Source: Blastocatellia bacterium AA13
Lineage (GTDB): Bacteria; Acidobacteriota; Blastocatellia; UBA7656
Reading direction: 5' to 3'
Assembly: GCA_003222245.1 (NCBI GenBank)
Contig: QHVH01000035.1
Coordinates: 1-61,358 of the forward strand
DNA: 61,358 nt
The translations under genes were made by a program, and so were the position numbers. Under the pieces are notes generated by a model. It worked only from the letters and a program-made list of their open reading frames with translations. It ran no database searches and was not told the DNA's origin. Below, piece by piece: positions 45,823 to 52,694 of the stretch. Every line of letters starts with the position of its first letter. The stretch's first letter is position 1.

Positions 45823-46101
45823 ATGCCAGAACGTAAGATTACGAGGGAATGGTTCAGCAAGCAATGTTGGCTTGAGATTTTCGGTGAGTCGATTCCAGAG
45901 GACCCGGACAACGCCGAAAGGATCATGGTTTTGATGATCTCTCTACGCCACTTGATAATGGGGAGCTGGTCAGAACGGAGACTTGCAGCGCACGCGGTCA
46001 ATAACTGCATCAGGGCGTGCACCCCGTTCATTAGAACGCAGGTGCTCGCCGAAAAGATGCAATGGGAATTGCGGCAGCGGCAACGCAGGCATTCATGCTA
46101 A
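45823..46101 (+). CDS. hypothetical protein on the IS1-type element
   Basis: 92 aa, starting at ATG 45823 behind GAGGAAAG; a longer frame starting at 45751 has no ribosome site. It is helical, with Trp- and Arg-rich parts (REWFSKQCWLEIFG, ENLMISLRHLIMGSW-type helix, EKMQWELRQRQRR). No family recognised. It converges on the transposase gene (15 bp between stops) near the left end of the element. An accessory transposition protein or cargo are both possible. Confidence 0.5.
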   Translation: MPERKITREWFSKQCWLEIFGESIPEDPDNAERIMVLMISLRHLIMGSWSERRLAAHAVNNCIRACTPFIRTQVLAEKMQWELRQRQRRHSC

Positions 46102-46116
46102 GCCGCCAGTAGTTCC

Positions 46117-47037
46117 TCAAGCGTCCAGATGTGTGCCGGTCAATCCGGCTTCCATTGCCGGGGTCATTCTGATCGTAGAGTGAACCCGGCAAAAATTATA
46201 ATGGGCAAAGAAAAACGCATACGCGGCTTTTAGGTTCTCCCACTTCTTTGAGAAGCCATTGGTCAGCCGGGTCAATCTTCTCATCTGCATTCTGACTGTG
46301 AGATTCTGTCTCTCGACGTGCGATGTGCAGATGCGCTCGGGATCAGGATCGCCATAGACTGGGACTATCTCCGTGTTGATGACTTCCGCCGGACTATATT
46401 TCTGCTCGCCCTCGCGCGATGCCACATAGACTTTGATCATCTGTGCGAAGTCGATCTTCTTTGCTCCAAGGCTATGAACCACACAATCACGATACGGCCC
46501 GAATCCATCGGTCGTAACCTGGAAGGTATGATCCGCCGTCGCGCGTCCAAGATTCTCTGTGAACTCGAATGTATCCCAAGTGGTGCGCCTTCCAAGATGC
46601 CACGTCAGAACAAGCTTGGTATGTCTCTCGAACGCGATGAAGCAATACGCATCGCCTCTCTTCGGGTCATCCTCTGTCTTTGTCTTTTCTTTGCACTGCA
46701 CAAAGGCCCATACCTCATCAAGCTGAACGTCTCTGACCGGCACGCTCTGGATTCTCTGTTCAAGGATGCGCTCGCATCGCTCGCCTACCAGAACGATAAG
46801 GCTCATGATCGTATTCCGATTGACATCGGTCAGTCTCTCGCAGGCTCGAATCGAGACGCCCTCTGCAAGAAGGTTAAGAACCGAAATAGCCTTTTTCGGA
46901 TCGAGGCTCATTGTGTCGAGCGGCTTTGTCCGCTCTTCGCTGAAGGTCTTACCGCATTCGTTGTACTTGAATCGCTGGACGCCTTTTCTATCCTTCCCGT
47001 GCCTTTGAGCGTTCGCCTTGCAGTTATGGAGTACCAT
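46117..47037 (-). CDS. IS1-family transposase
   Basis: 306 aa, single frame without the programmed frameshift of classical IS1. The DDE residues are visible: Asp in DVQLDEVWAFV, Asp in VTTDGFGPYRD, Glu in SHVERQNLTVRMQMRR, followed by FSKKWENL and CRVHSTIRMTPAMEAG. The N-terminal zinc-finger of IS1 InsA is degenerate (HNCKANAQRHG, YNECGKTF; fewer Cys). Start ATG 47037 with GGGGAGG. Since ends and duplication are intact, the enzyme is probably functional. Confidence 0.92.
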   Translation of the reverse strand: MVLHNCKANAQRHGKDRKGVQRFKYNECGKTFSEERTKPLDTMSLDPKKAISVLNLLAEGVSIRACERLTDVNRNTIMSLIVLVGERCERILEQRIQSVPVRDVQLDEVWAFVQCKEKTKTEDDPKRGDAYCFIAFERHTKLVLTWHLGRRTTWDTFEFTENLGRATADHTFQVTTDGFGPYRDCVVHSLGAKKIDFAQMIKVYVASREGEQKYSPAEVINTEIVPVYGDPDPERICTSHVERQNLTVRMQMRRLTRLTNGFSKKWENLKAAYAFFFAHYNFCRVHSTIRMTPAMEAGLTGTHLDA

Positions 47038-47199
47038 TGTGAGCCTCCCCGTTGCCTCTTGCCTTTCTCTGGCGACTGGCCCACAATCGACTTGTCAAGG
47101 CTGACGTGAGCAATCGCGTTGGTTTTCAATGAAGGCTTCAGCGGTTCCAGCCGTTGAAGCCTTTGTGATTCAGATTTTCAAAGGTTCTTTGCAACGCGA
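47038..47199. other. spacer between transposase and zinc-ribbon gene
   Basis: 162 bp without a gene, upstream of both divergent genes. No second copy of the terminal repeat was found here, which would have marked a smaller inner IS. The sequence turns AT-rich at about 47200. Confidence 0.4.
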
Positions 47200-47222
47200 C
47201 TATATTATCTCAGATAATATAG
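47200..47222. promoter_or_regulatory. 23-bp perfect palindrome, probable operator
   Basis: Half-site CTATATTATCT, central C, then AGATAATATAG: an 11+1+11 perfect inverted repeat. It ends 20 bp upstream of the -35 box of the zinc-ribbon gene. A near-copy of one half-site (AGATAACATA, 47263-47272) overlaps the -10 box, as expected for autoregulation by a dimeric repressor. Very AT-rich compared with its surroundings. Confidence 0.65.
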
Positions 47223-47242
47223 ATAGTCAAGAAATATATTAT

Positions 47243-47271
47243 TTGACATCATATATTCTTTGAGATAACAT
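47243..47271 (+). promoter_or_regulatory. promoter of the zinc-ribbon gene
   Basis: TTGACA (47243-47248), exactly 17 bp, TAACAT (47266-47271). Transcription would start only a few bases before ATG 47281, so the mRNA is leaderless or nearly so. Confidence 0.6.
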
Positions 47272-47280
47272 AGCCGTGCA

Positions 47281-47430
47281 ATGGCTAAGGTAAAGTTGAC
47301 AGTTTGGGGCTGGCGCTGTGAGCGGTGCGAACACGAATGGGTACCTCGTGATAGCGAGCAAGAGCCGCGCTTCTGTCCAAAATGCAAAAGTCCTTATTGG
47401 AACCGGCCCCGAAAGAAAGACAAGGCTTGA
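47281..47430 (+). CDS. 49-residue zinc-ribbon protein
   Basis: 49 aa: two CxxC pairs, CERC and CPKC, in the context WRCERCEHEWVPRD and EPRFCPKCKSPYWNRPRKK. The chain would fold around one zinc. Such short C-x2-C...C-x2-C 'HEWVPR ... CPKCKSPYWN' proteins are often found beside toxin genes or in other mobile regions. Function is not known. It is short enough to be missed by gene callers. Start ATG 47281 follows a strong promoter and palindrome; stop overlaps nothing, but the tRNA 3' end lies 1 nt after the stop on the other strand. Confidence 0.75.
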   Translation: MAKVKLTVWGWRCERCEHEWVPRDSEQEPRFCPKCKSPYWNRPRKKDKA

Positions 47431-47431
47431 T

Positions 47432-47508
47432 TGGTGCCCCCGCCCAGGCTCGAACTGGGAGCCTCCTACTTAGCGGGTGGGCGCTCTATCCGTTTGAGCT
47501 ACGGGGGC
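47432..47508 (-). tRNA. tRNA-like gene, Arg-type body, predicted anticodon GCU
   Basis: 77 nt including CCA (47434-47432). Acceptor stem GCCCCCG/CGGGGGC, T8 A9, D arm GCTC/GAGC with a loop containing G18 G19 A20, T arm CCCAG TTCGAGC CTGGG. The body with its 5-nt variable loop (AGGCT) is class I, like tRNA-Arg. The anticodon loop is CCGCTAA in a CCCAC/GTAGG stem: anticodon GCU (47474-47472), with C in place of the near-universal U33 and one C-A mismatch. A true tRNA-Ser would have a long variable arm. Either a degenerate tRNA or an unusual functional one carried by the element. Confidence 0.75.
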
Positions 47509-47763
47509 ACCTAAGCTGAAAGCTCCGCCTTTCGGCGGATTCATCTTGTGGTGGTCCCCTGATTCTGGTATAAACACACTTCGAGCCTAACACGAGTTCA
47601 ACGCTCCGTTTCTAAGGTTCGATCTTGGGCCACCGGGTCGCATCCGGTGGCCTAAACTCTTTTCATCCCCATTTTCTACATTCAACGATCTGGGTTCAAG
47701 TAAAACCAGCAGAATGAATATTAACACCGACCATGAATGGGCCTAATCGTACATGAATGGACA
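47509..47763. other. spacer with two hairpins between tRNA and 226-aa gene
   Basis: 255 bp. TCCGCC-TTTC-GGCGGA (47524-47539) sits 16 nt upstream of the tRNA. A longer hairpin with a 9-bp perfect stem (GGCCACCGG at 47628, CCGGTGGCC to 47652) could extend to 12 bp with one G-U pair. It lies between the two minus-strand units. No T-run follows on the minus strand. Nothing else recognised. Confidence 0.45.
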
Positions 47764-48444
47764 TTATTCCCCCTTTTTCCCCATCTGATCTACGGCATTC
47801 TCATAAGCCGCAAAGGTGTCCTGCTCTAACGTAGGATCGCGTTTATACCACTTGTCGACGGTCTTCCGGTCCGACTGGGTGTACTTCGCCATCACGCTCT
47901 TATTCGGCTTGATTCTATTCTTGGCCATTCGCTCAGCCGCCTTTAGACAGACCGTGCGGGCGACCTGCGGTGAGTATTCATCGCCCCGCGTTCTTGTGCC
48001 AAGCATCTCTTCGACCCAAAAGAGCACGTCGGCTGCTCCGTTCAGGTGTTTAATCAACTCTCTACTTAGGAGCCGAAGTGGAAAAATCGCCCAACTGACA
48101 AGAAAATCATTGCGTTCGGCTGACCACAAGGCTTGTAGGCATTGATTCTCTTTCCAGAGAATTACTATCTGCCAGCAAACAAGAACCGTTTCGCCCTGCT
48201 CGTTCTGGATAGACTTTCCGGTGCTTGGCAGCGCCTCGTCTGGCGAGACTCCAGTCAGAAAGGCGCGGTAGTTTTCGTAGTTGCGACCGAGGCTCTGCTC
48301 GCTAGGGCTCAGCATTATCGAGCGGACCCGCTCCTGAGGAATTCCCAGCCTAGCGAGGCTTGTGACGGCATTATTGTTTTCGTCTTTTATGGGACCGACG
48401 TCATAGAACTTAACGGCGAGTCGGCGCCCTTGCTTCTTCGGCAT
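47764..48444 (-). CDS. hypothetical protein on the element, possible C-terminal HTH
   Basis: 226 aa. No known family. The middle (FLVSWAIFPLRLLSRELIKHLNGAADVLFWVEEML) is hydrophobic and helical without being a clear membrane segment. The last ~60 residues contain a helix-turn-helix-like stretch (MAKNRIKPNKSVMAKYTQSDRKTVDKWYKRD). ATG 48444 follows GGGGGC. Possibly paired with the HEPN-like gene 139 bp upstream on the same strand. Confidence 0.5.
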   Translation of the reverse strand: MPKKQGRRLAVKFYDVGPIKDENNNAVTSLARLGIPQERVRSIMLSPSEQSLGRNYENYRAFLTGVSPDEALPSTGKSIQNEQGETVLVCWQIVILWKENQCLQALWSAERNDFLVSWAIFPLRLLSRELIKHLNGAADVLFWVEEMLGTRTRGDEYSPQVARTVCLKAAERMAKNRIKPNKSVMAKYTQSDRKTVDKWYKRDPTLEQDTFAAYENAVDQMGKKGE

Positions 48445-48583
48445 GATGCAGCCCCCTGTAAGCCGCTACCTGATTTTGAGAGTCGGCGCGCCAACGGCGC
48501 TCAGGATTGCGCCGCTGTCCATCGGTTCATGAGGCCGATGTTAGGCGAGCCGAATGTTGACGGGTTGGATTATAACAGACGGG

Positions 48584-49579
48584 TTACGGCGTCGAGGACA
48601 AGCCTGATGCCGGGCTGGTGGTAGGACGCCACGTCTGAATCGCTGCGTCTAATTGCACTACGAGGCTTAGGCAAGCATGAAAGAGAGACAAAGCTTGATC
48701 GGGATTCAGCGTCACTTCTGGATGCATGATAGGATTTCGATAGAAATCTTTAAAGAAATCTTTAACATGTTCCAGGGCGGCCACTACCCTTTTGTCGCCA
48801 CCATGCTTTTTAAGTACCGCAATATATGCCCCCCAATTGCGACTGGTGTTCTTCTTCTTAGAAACCTGCGCAGGAATTAAGCTCAGATATTTAACGATAA
48901 GCGGCTCAACCGCCCTTAGCACATGGAAGCCGGCGGCGGTTGGCGTTTCAAAGGCAAGGCATCGGCCTGCGGCCTTCAAGTCAGCAAGACTCTTTTTATT
49001 TAGCCTCTGGCGGACAGCGAGGGGCAGGTTTAGCTCGGCTTGAGCAAGAAGCTTACGAGGTGAATGTGTCCCTTTGTCCGTGACCGTGAAAACGTTGATG
49101 TCTTTGCATTCGCGGGCAAAATCAGACTCGAAGCGATCGAGCGCGACAACTAGAGAAGTGAAGTCGTCGGGTGTAATAAAGTGATTCTCGTTATAGTCCG
49201 CATGCCCTCGCTTATTGATAGCCTTTATTCGACTCAGAAGCTCTTCTGCTGCGGCCCGAGAGTCCGGTACTGGAATTGGGTTTCTCGACGAGAAATTACT
49301 ATGATCGGTTTGCTGTAAAAAGGCCCTAAGCCAATCTTCGGGCCAAAACAAGAGCCTCAACGCGTTACTCGCGCTCATTCCTGCGGTAACGCGCCGCGCA
49401 TCTGCGAGCGCTTTGCCTAGGTGGTAAAAAATCTGTAAGTCGGTTTCCCTCAAGTCAGTCTCCGGGATCGGCGAAAACCAGCGACCCCAATACGCCGGAT
49501 GCGCGAGTATTGCAGTCGCGTCGCCGGACGCATTCGATCTTGAGGGCTTTGCGTTAGATGGAACCATAATCACCCGCAT
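48584..49579 (-). CDS. HEPN-like protein on the element
   Basis: 331 aa from ATG 49579 (ATG 49567 is also possible); the longer frame to 49648 starts inside the terminal repeat and is rejected. The C-terminal ~110 residues are helical (FHVLRAVEPLIVKYLSLIP, HVKDFFKDFYRNPIMHPEVT, SLFHACLSLVVQLDAAI). They contain R-N-P-I-M-H, fitting the R-N-x3-H active-site pattern of HEPN RNases. N-terminal part: AILAHPAYWGRWFSPIPETDLRE then helices; no known domain. HEPN proteins are frequent toxins or defence RNases that cut tRNA or mRNA; this assignment rests on the motif only. Confidence 0.5.
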   Translation of the reverse strand: MRVIMVPSNAKPSRSNASGDATAILAHPAYWGRWFSPIPETDLRETDLQIFYHLGKALADARRVTAGMSASNALRLLFWPEDWLRAFLQQTDHSNFSSRNPIPVPDSRAAAEELLSRIKAINKRGHADYNENHFITPDDFTSLVVALDRFESDFARECKDINVFTVTDKGTHSPRKLLAQAELNLPLAVRQRLNKKSLADLKAAGRCLAFETPTAAGFHVLRAVEPLIVKYLSLIPAQVSKKKNTSRNWGAYIAVLKKHGGDKRVVAALEHVKDFFKDFYRNPIMHPEVTLNPDQALSLFHACLSLVVQLDAAIQTWRPTTSPASGLSSTP

Positions 49580-49642
49580 GACTAGTGCCGTCAATACAAA
49601 AGACCGGGCGAGCGAGCGGCACGGAGCTGACCCGGAATCTAC

Positions 49643-49665
49643 CCACACAAGATTAAGACATCACC
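49643..49665 (-). repeat. right terminal inverted repeat of the element
   Basis: 23 bp; reverse complement begins GGTGATGTCTTAATC, identical to the left end. Confidence 0.92.
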
Positions 49666-49673
49666 CGGTAAAG
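49666..49673. repeat. right target-site duplication
   Basis: CGGTAAAG, identical to 45657-45664. Confidence 0.9.
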
Positions 49674-49696
49674 CGTCAGCTGGTAAAGCGTCAGCT
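49667..49696. repeat. 15-bp tandem repeat at the insertion site
   Basis: GGTAAAGCGTCAGCT is present at 49667-49681 and 49682-49696. The element inserted at the outer edge of the first copy. The second copy ends at the first base of the rpmH -35 box. Confidence 0.85.
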
Positions 49697-49723
49697 TGAC
49701 AGTATCTAATCGGCTCCTATAGT
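49696..49723 (+). promoter_or_regulatory. promoter of the rpmH operon
   Basis: TTGACA (49696-49701), 16-bp spacer, TATAGT (49718-49723). Start expected near 49730. The mobile element ends 30 bp upstream of the -35 box (22 bp after its target duplication). Confidence 0.75.
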
Positions 49724-49765
49724 TTATCCCTTTTCTCTAGAGAAGCTGATCGCAGAGGTGGAAAG

Positions 49766-49909
49766 ATGAAGAGGACTTTTCAGCCCAACAATCGAAGACG
49801 GGCAAAGACACATGGTTTCCGCGTCCGAATGAGCACCAAGGGCGGCCAACTCGTACTGAAGCGCCGCCGCGCGAAAGGCCGCAAGCGCCTGACTCCCGCA
49901 CATTATTAA
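49766..49909 (+). CDS. rpmH: 50S ribosomal protein L34
   Basis: 47 aa, too short for routine ORF lists. Sequence [20 protein letters not shown]...[18 protein letters not shown] is an ordinary L34. AGAGGTGGAAAG is its ribosome site. First gene of the classic rpmH-rnpA-yidD-yidC cluster. Confidence 0.97.
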   Translation: MKRTFQPNNRRRAKTHGFRVRMSTKGGQLVLKRRRAKGRKRLTPAHY

Positions 49910-49985
49910 GAAGCGCTCGACGTCGCCGCGACTCACCGTTGAGCCGGCAACGCGTTAAGATTTCCTGATCTATGACAAATATCAG

Positions 49986-50339
49986 ATGCCGGATGAAGCA
50001 ACAGATCGGACGTTCTCAAAGTCGGATCGCATACTGAAGAGAGGGACGTTTCGCCGCGTCTATGATTCGGGCAAGAAAGTTAGAGCACGATTTTTCACGG
50101 CCTTCATTCTGCCAAACTCGCAAGATCACTCTCGCCTCGGCATAACGGCAACACGAAAAACTGGGAATTCGGTCGAGAGAAATCGCTCGCGCCGACGCGT
50201 GCGCGAACTCTACAGGCGGAATAAATGGCGCGTGCCGAGCGGCGTTGATATAGTCATCAATGTTAAAGACAATCTTGCGCGCGCCGAATACGACGAACTG
50301 GCGCGCGACTTTGCGGCGTTGTGGGAGCGAGGCAGGTGA
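49986..50339 (+). CDS. rnpA: ribonuclease P protein component
   Basis: 117 aa. Motif [20 protein letters not shown] and the RNA-binding helix [17 protein letters not shown] (after GNSVE) are the family's hallmarks. It joins the RNase P RNA to process tRNA precursors. Overlaps yidD by 4 bp. Confidence 0.94.
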   Translation: MPDEATDRTFSKSDRILKRGTFRRVYDSGKKVRARFFTAFILPNSQDHSRLGITATRKTGNSVERNRSRRRVRELYRRNKWRVPSGVDIVINVKDNLARAEYDELARDFAALWERGR

Positions 50340-50545
50340 AGGCGATTCTCATTCTTCTTATTCGATGTTACAGAACAGCCATTTCACCGCTCCTTCCGCC
50401 CGCTTGCAGGTTCACTCCAAGCTGTTCCGAATATGCAATGGAATCGATTCAGAAATACGGGGCCGCACGCGGCGCCTACCTCGCGGTGAGGAGGCTTCTG
50501 CGCTGTCATCCATTTCATCCCGGCGGATACGATCCGGTGAAGTAG
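50336..50545 (+). CDS. yidD: membrane protein insertion efficiency factor
   Basis: 69 aa from GTG 50336 overlapping the rnpA stop (GTGA). [21 protein letters not shown] and [13 protein letters not shown] are the YidD signature with three conserved Cys. It helps YidC at the inner membrane. A GTG at 50321 is in frame but less likely because the overlap start fits the family N-terminus. Confidence 0.93.
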   Translation: MKAILILLIRCYRTAISPLLPPACRFTPSCSEYAMESIQKYGAARGAYLAVRRLLRCHPFHPGGYDPVK

Positions 50546-50558
50546 ATTTGAGTTATTA

Positions 50559-52667
50559 ATGGACCGAAAACAATTTTTTCTATTTATACTCCTGTCAGCG
50601 GCCGTGATAATCGGCTGGCAGGTAGTCATGAGGCGTTATTTCCCCGCTCCGACCATCGACGATCAGGCCGAAACGAGCCGACCATCGGATTATCAGCCTG
50701 CTCAATCGAACAAACCTCCCATTGCGGCCCCTGATAAAACCGCTATTGCCGCGCAGCCGAATAAAACAACGGCAGCCGCCGCGACAAAACAAGAGAAAAC
50801 TCAGGCTTCCGAGCGCGAGCTAACCGTCGACACACCCTATTGGACGATCAAGTTCAACAGCCGCGGCGCCGTTGCGACGAGCTGGATATTGAAGAAAGAC
50901 AAGAAGCCCAACGGCGTCGATCGAGAGATCAAGAGCGCGAACGGTACGCCGTTGGAGTTGATTCCTCAGGAGGCTGTCGAGCCGCGAATTTATCCGTTGA
51001 GCCTGAGAACGCCATGGTCGCCCGACATCGGCGACCTGCTCAATAACTCGAACTTCAAGATAGAAGGCGTTCCCGAAGGTCAGACAAGCATAGACATCGC
51101 TTCCGGCCAGCGCCGAGACCTGATCTTTATCTACTCGTCCGGGCAAGTAGAATCGCGGAAGACCTTCAGCTTTTCAGGCGACGATCTTGTGTTCAAGGCC
51201 GCGACAAGTGTTCGATCCGGTGCAACCGAGCAACCCGTCGAGATTGTAATAGGACCGCGAATCGGAGATCAGAGCGACACTCAAACCGGAAGCTATTCGA
51301 CGCCGCCGCAAATCATCGGCACCACGCTGGCTGATAAGACCGACCGAATCATCGGAGCCAGAGCCACGCCGCCCTTCGGATCGATCGTCGGCATTAATCA
51401 GGGCGAGCGGCAGATTACCATCGATAAACCGGTGAATCCCGACATAAGTCTTATCAACATCGTCAGCAGCGCAAAGGACAAGGAACCGTTTTTCATTGCG
51501 ACCGCCAAAGTCGTCGACCGCGACAACACGGGACGCGTTCTGACGCTCGATCAGATTCCGACTGGTGTTCGTCCGGAGAACGGCGTCGCGCAGGCGGTGG
51601 ACACGATACGATCGCAGTTCAGATGGGCGGGAATGGTCAATCACTACTTCGCTATGATCGCCGTTCCCGAGTCTCCGATTAATGAGATCGCGCTCAGTAA
51701 TATTAATCTAATGTCCGGCGACGGCAGCCGCGTAGTGCGCTCATACCCTTTAGTGGCGATTCCAGACAACGGCACGCTTCGGATTTTTGTGGGTCCCAAA
51801 GACAGGGATTTGCTCGCATATGTGGGCAGCAGTCTTGGCGTCGATCTCGGATCATTGATCGACTACGGCATATTCTCTCCGGTTATCCGCCCGCTGGTGC
51901 CGGTCATTGGCGCTGCTTTGGATCTGGGCGTGAGGCTCTTTCACAACTACGGCTGGGGAATCGTGTTCGTTACGCTCGTGCTAAATCTGGTGCTATCGCC
52001 GCTGCGGCTTCAGAGCTCGAAGAAAATGAAGCAGGCAGCAAAGCATCAGCCCCGGTTGAAGGAGCTTCAAGACCGAATGAAGAGGCTCAAGGCCGACGCG
52101 TCAAAGAAGAACGAACGCGAGCTCGAACAACTTCAGCGCGAGCAGATGGAGATAATGAAAGAGGCGAACCCGCTGGGCGGATGCCTGCCGATGCTGCTCC
52201 AAATGCCGGTTTTCTGGGCCATTTTCGTGTACCTGACTATTTCGCTCGATGTCAGGGGCGCGCCGTGGATTCTCTGGGTAACGGACCTTTCAGCCCCCGA
52301 TCGGTTGCATATTCTGCCCATCGTCATGTGCGTGACGATGATTGCGCAGAGCCTTATTCAGCCGATGCCGCAGTCAACCGATCCATCACAAAAAATGCAG
52401 AAGATGATGATGACCTGGTTGATGCCCATCGTCTTGACCTATTTCTTTTTCTTTTCGGCGCCGAGCGGATTGGTGCTGTACTGGATGGTGAGCAATGTGG
52501 CGGGCGCCGGGATCCAGTACCTGATCAACCAGAGAACCAAGCCGGCGGATGAGGCTGCGCCGCCGCCGGGCGCGCCGAGCCCTGTGCGGACCGGCGGACC
52601 AAAGTCCGGCGGCAAGAGGTTCAAGCCTCGCGCCCCTGAAAAAGAAATTGCCGGGAGCATCAAGTAA
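50559..52667 (+). CDS. yidC: membrane protein insertase YidC
   Basis: 702 aa, longer than the usual 540-620. First membrane helix (FFLFILLSAAVIIGWQVVM), a large periplasmic beta domain (residues ~75-420) preceded by a Gln/Ala/Thr-rich linker, then five helices with the conserved LVLNLVLSPLRLQSSKKMKQ, LPMLLQMPVFWAIF and C-terminal LPIVLTYFFFFSAPSGLVLYW. It inserts membrane proteins with or without SecYEG. C-terminal tail basic and Pro-rich. Its TAA overlaps the next ATG (TAATG). Confidence 0.95.
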   Translation: MDRKQFFLFILLSAAVIIGWQVVMRRYFPAPTIDDQAETSRPSDYQPAQSNKPPIAAPDKTAIAAQPNKTTAAAATKQEKTQASERELTVDTPYWTIKFNSRGAVATSWILKKDKKPNGVDREIKSANGTPLELIPQEAVEPRIYPLSLRTPWSPDIGDLLNNSNFKIEGVPEGQTSIDIASGQRRDLIFIYSSGQVESRKTFSFSGDDLVFKAATSVRSGATEQPVEIVIGPRIGDQSDTQTGSYSTPPQIIGTTLADKTDRIIGARATPPFGSIVGINQGERQITIDKPVNPDISLINIVSSAKDKEPFFIATAKVVDRDNTGRVLTLDQIPTGVRPENGVAQAVDTIRSQFRWAGMVNHYFAMIAVPESPINEIALSNINLMSGDGSRVVRSYPLVAIPDNGTLRIFVGPKDRDLLAYVGSSLGVDLGSLIDYGIFSPVIRPLVPVIGAALDLGVRLFHNYGWGIVFVTLVLNLVLSPLRLQSSKKMKQAAKHQPRLKELQDRMKRLKADASKKNERELEQLQREQMEIMKEANPLGGCLPMLLQMPVFWAIFVYLTISLDVRGAPWILWVTDLSAPDRLHILPIVMCVTMIAQSLIQPMPQSTDPSQKMQKMMMTWLMPIVLTYFFFFSAPSGLVLYWMVSNVAGAGIQYLINQRTKPADEAAPPPGAPSPVRTGGPKSGGKRFKPRAPEKEIAGSIK

Positions 52668-52694
52668 TGTCGAACGATCACCAGCAAGACGTTA

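Larger units (their letters stand above)
45665..49665. mobile_element. complete 4.0-kb IS1-family transposon with cargo genes
   Basis: 4001 bp flanked by perfect 23-bp inverted terminal repeats (45665-45687 and 49643-49665, starting GGTGATGTCTTAATC) and an 8-bp direct target duplication. The terminal GGTGATG and 8-bp duplication are as in IS1. It carries one IS1-type transposase (46117-47037, minus). Five other genes are between the ends: a 92-aa protein, a 49-aa zinc-ribbon protein, a tRNA-like gene, a 226-aa protein and a 331-aa HEPN-like protein. Plain IS1 elements are about 0.8-1.2 kb, so about 2.8 kb is cargo. The intact ends and exact duplication suggest a recent insertion. Confidence 0.92.

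Noticed and set aside
47432-47508. tRNA-Ser(GCU)
   Set aside because: The anticodon fits, but the 5-nt variable loop and Arg-like body do not; the long Ser arm is absent.
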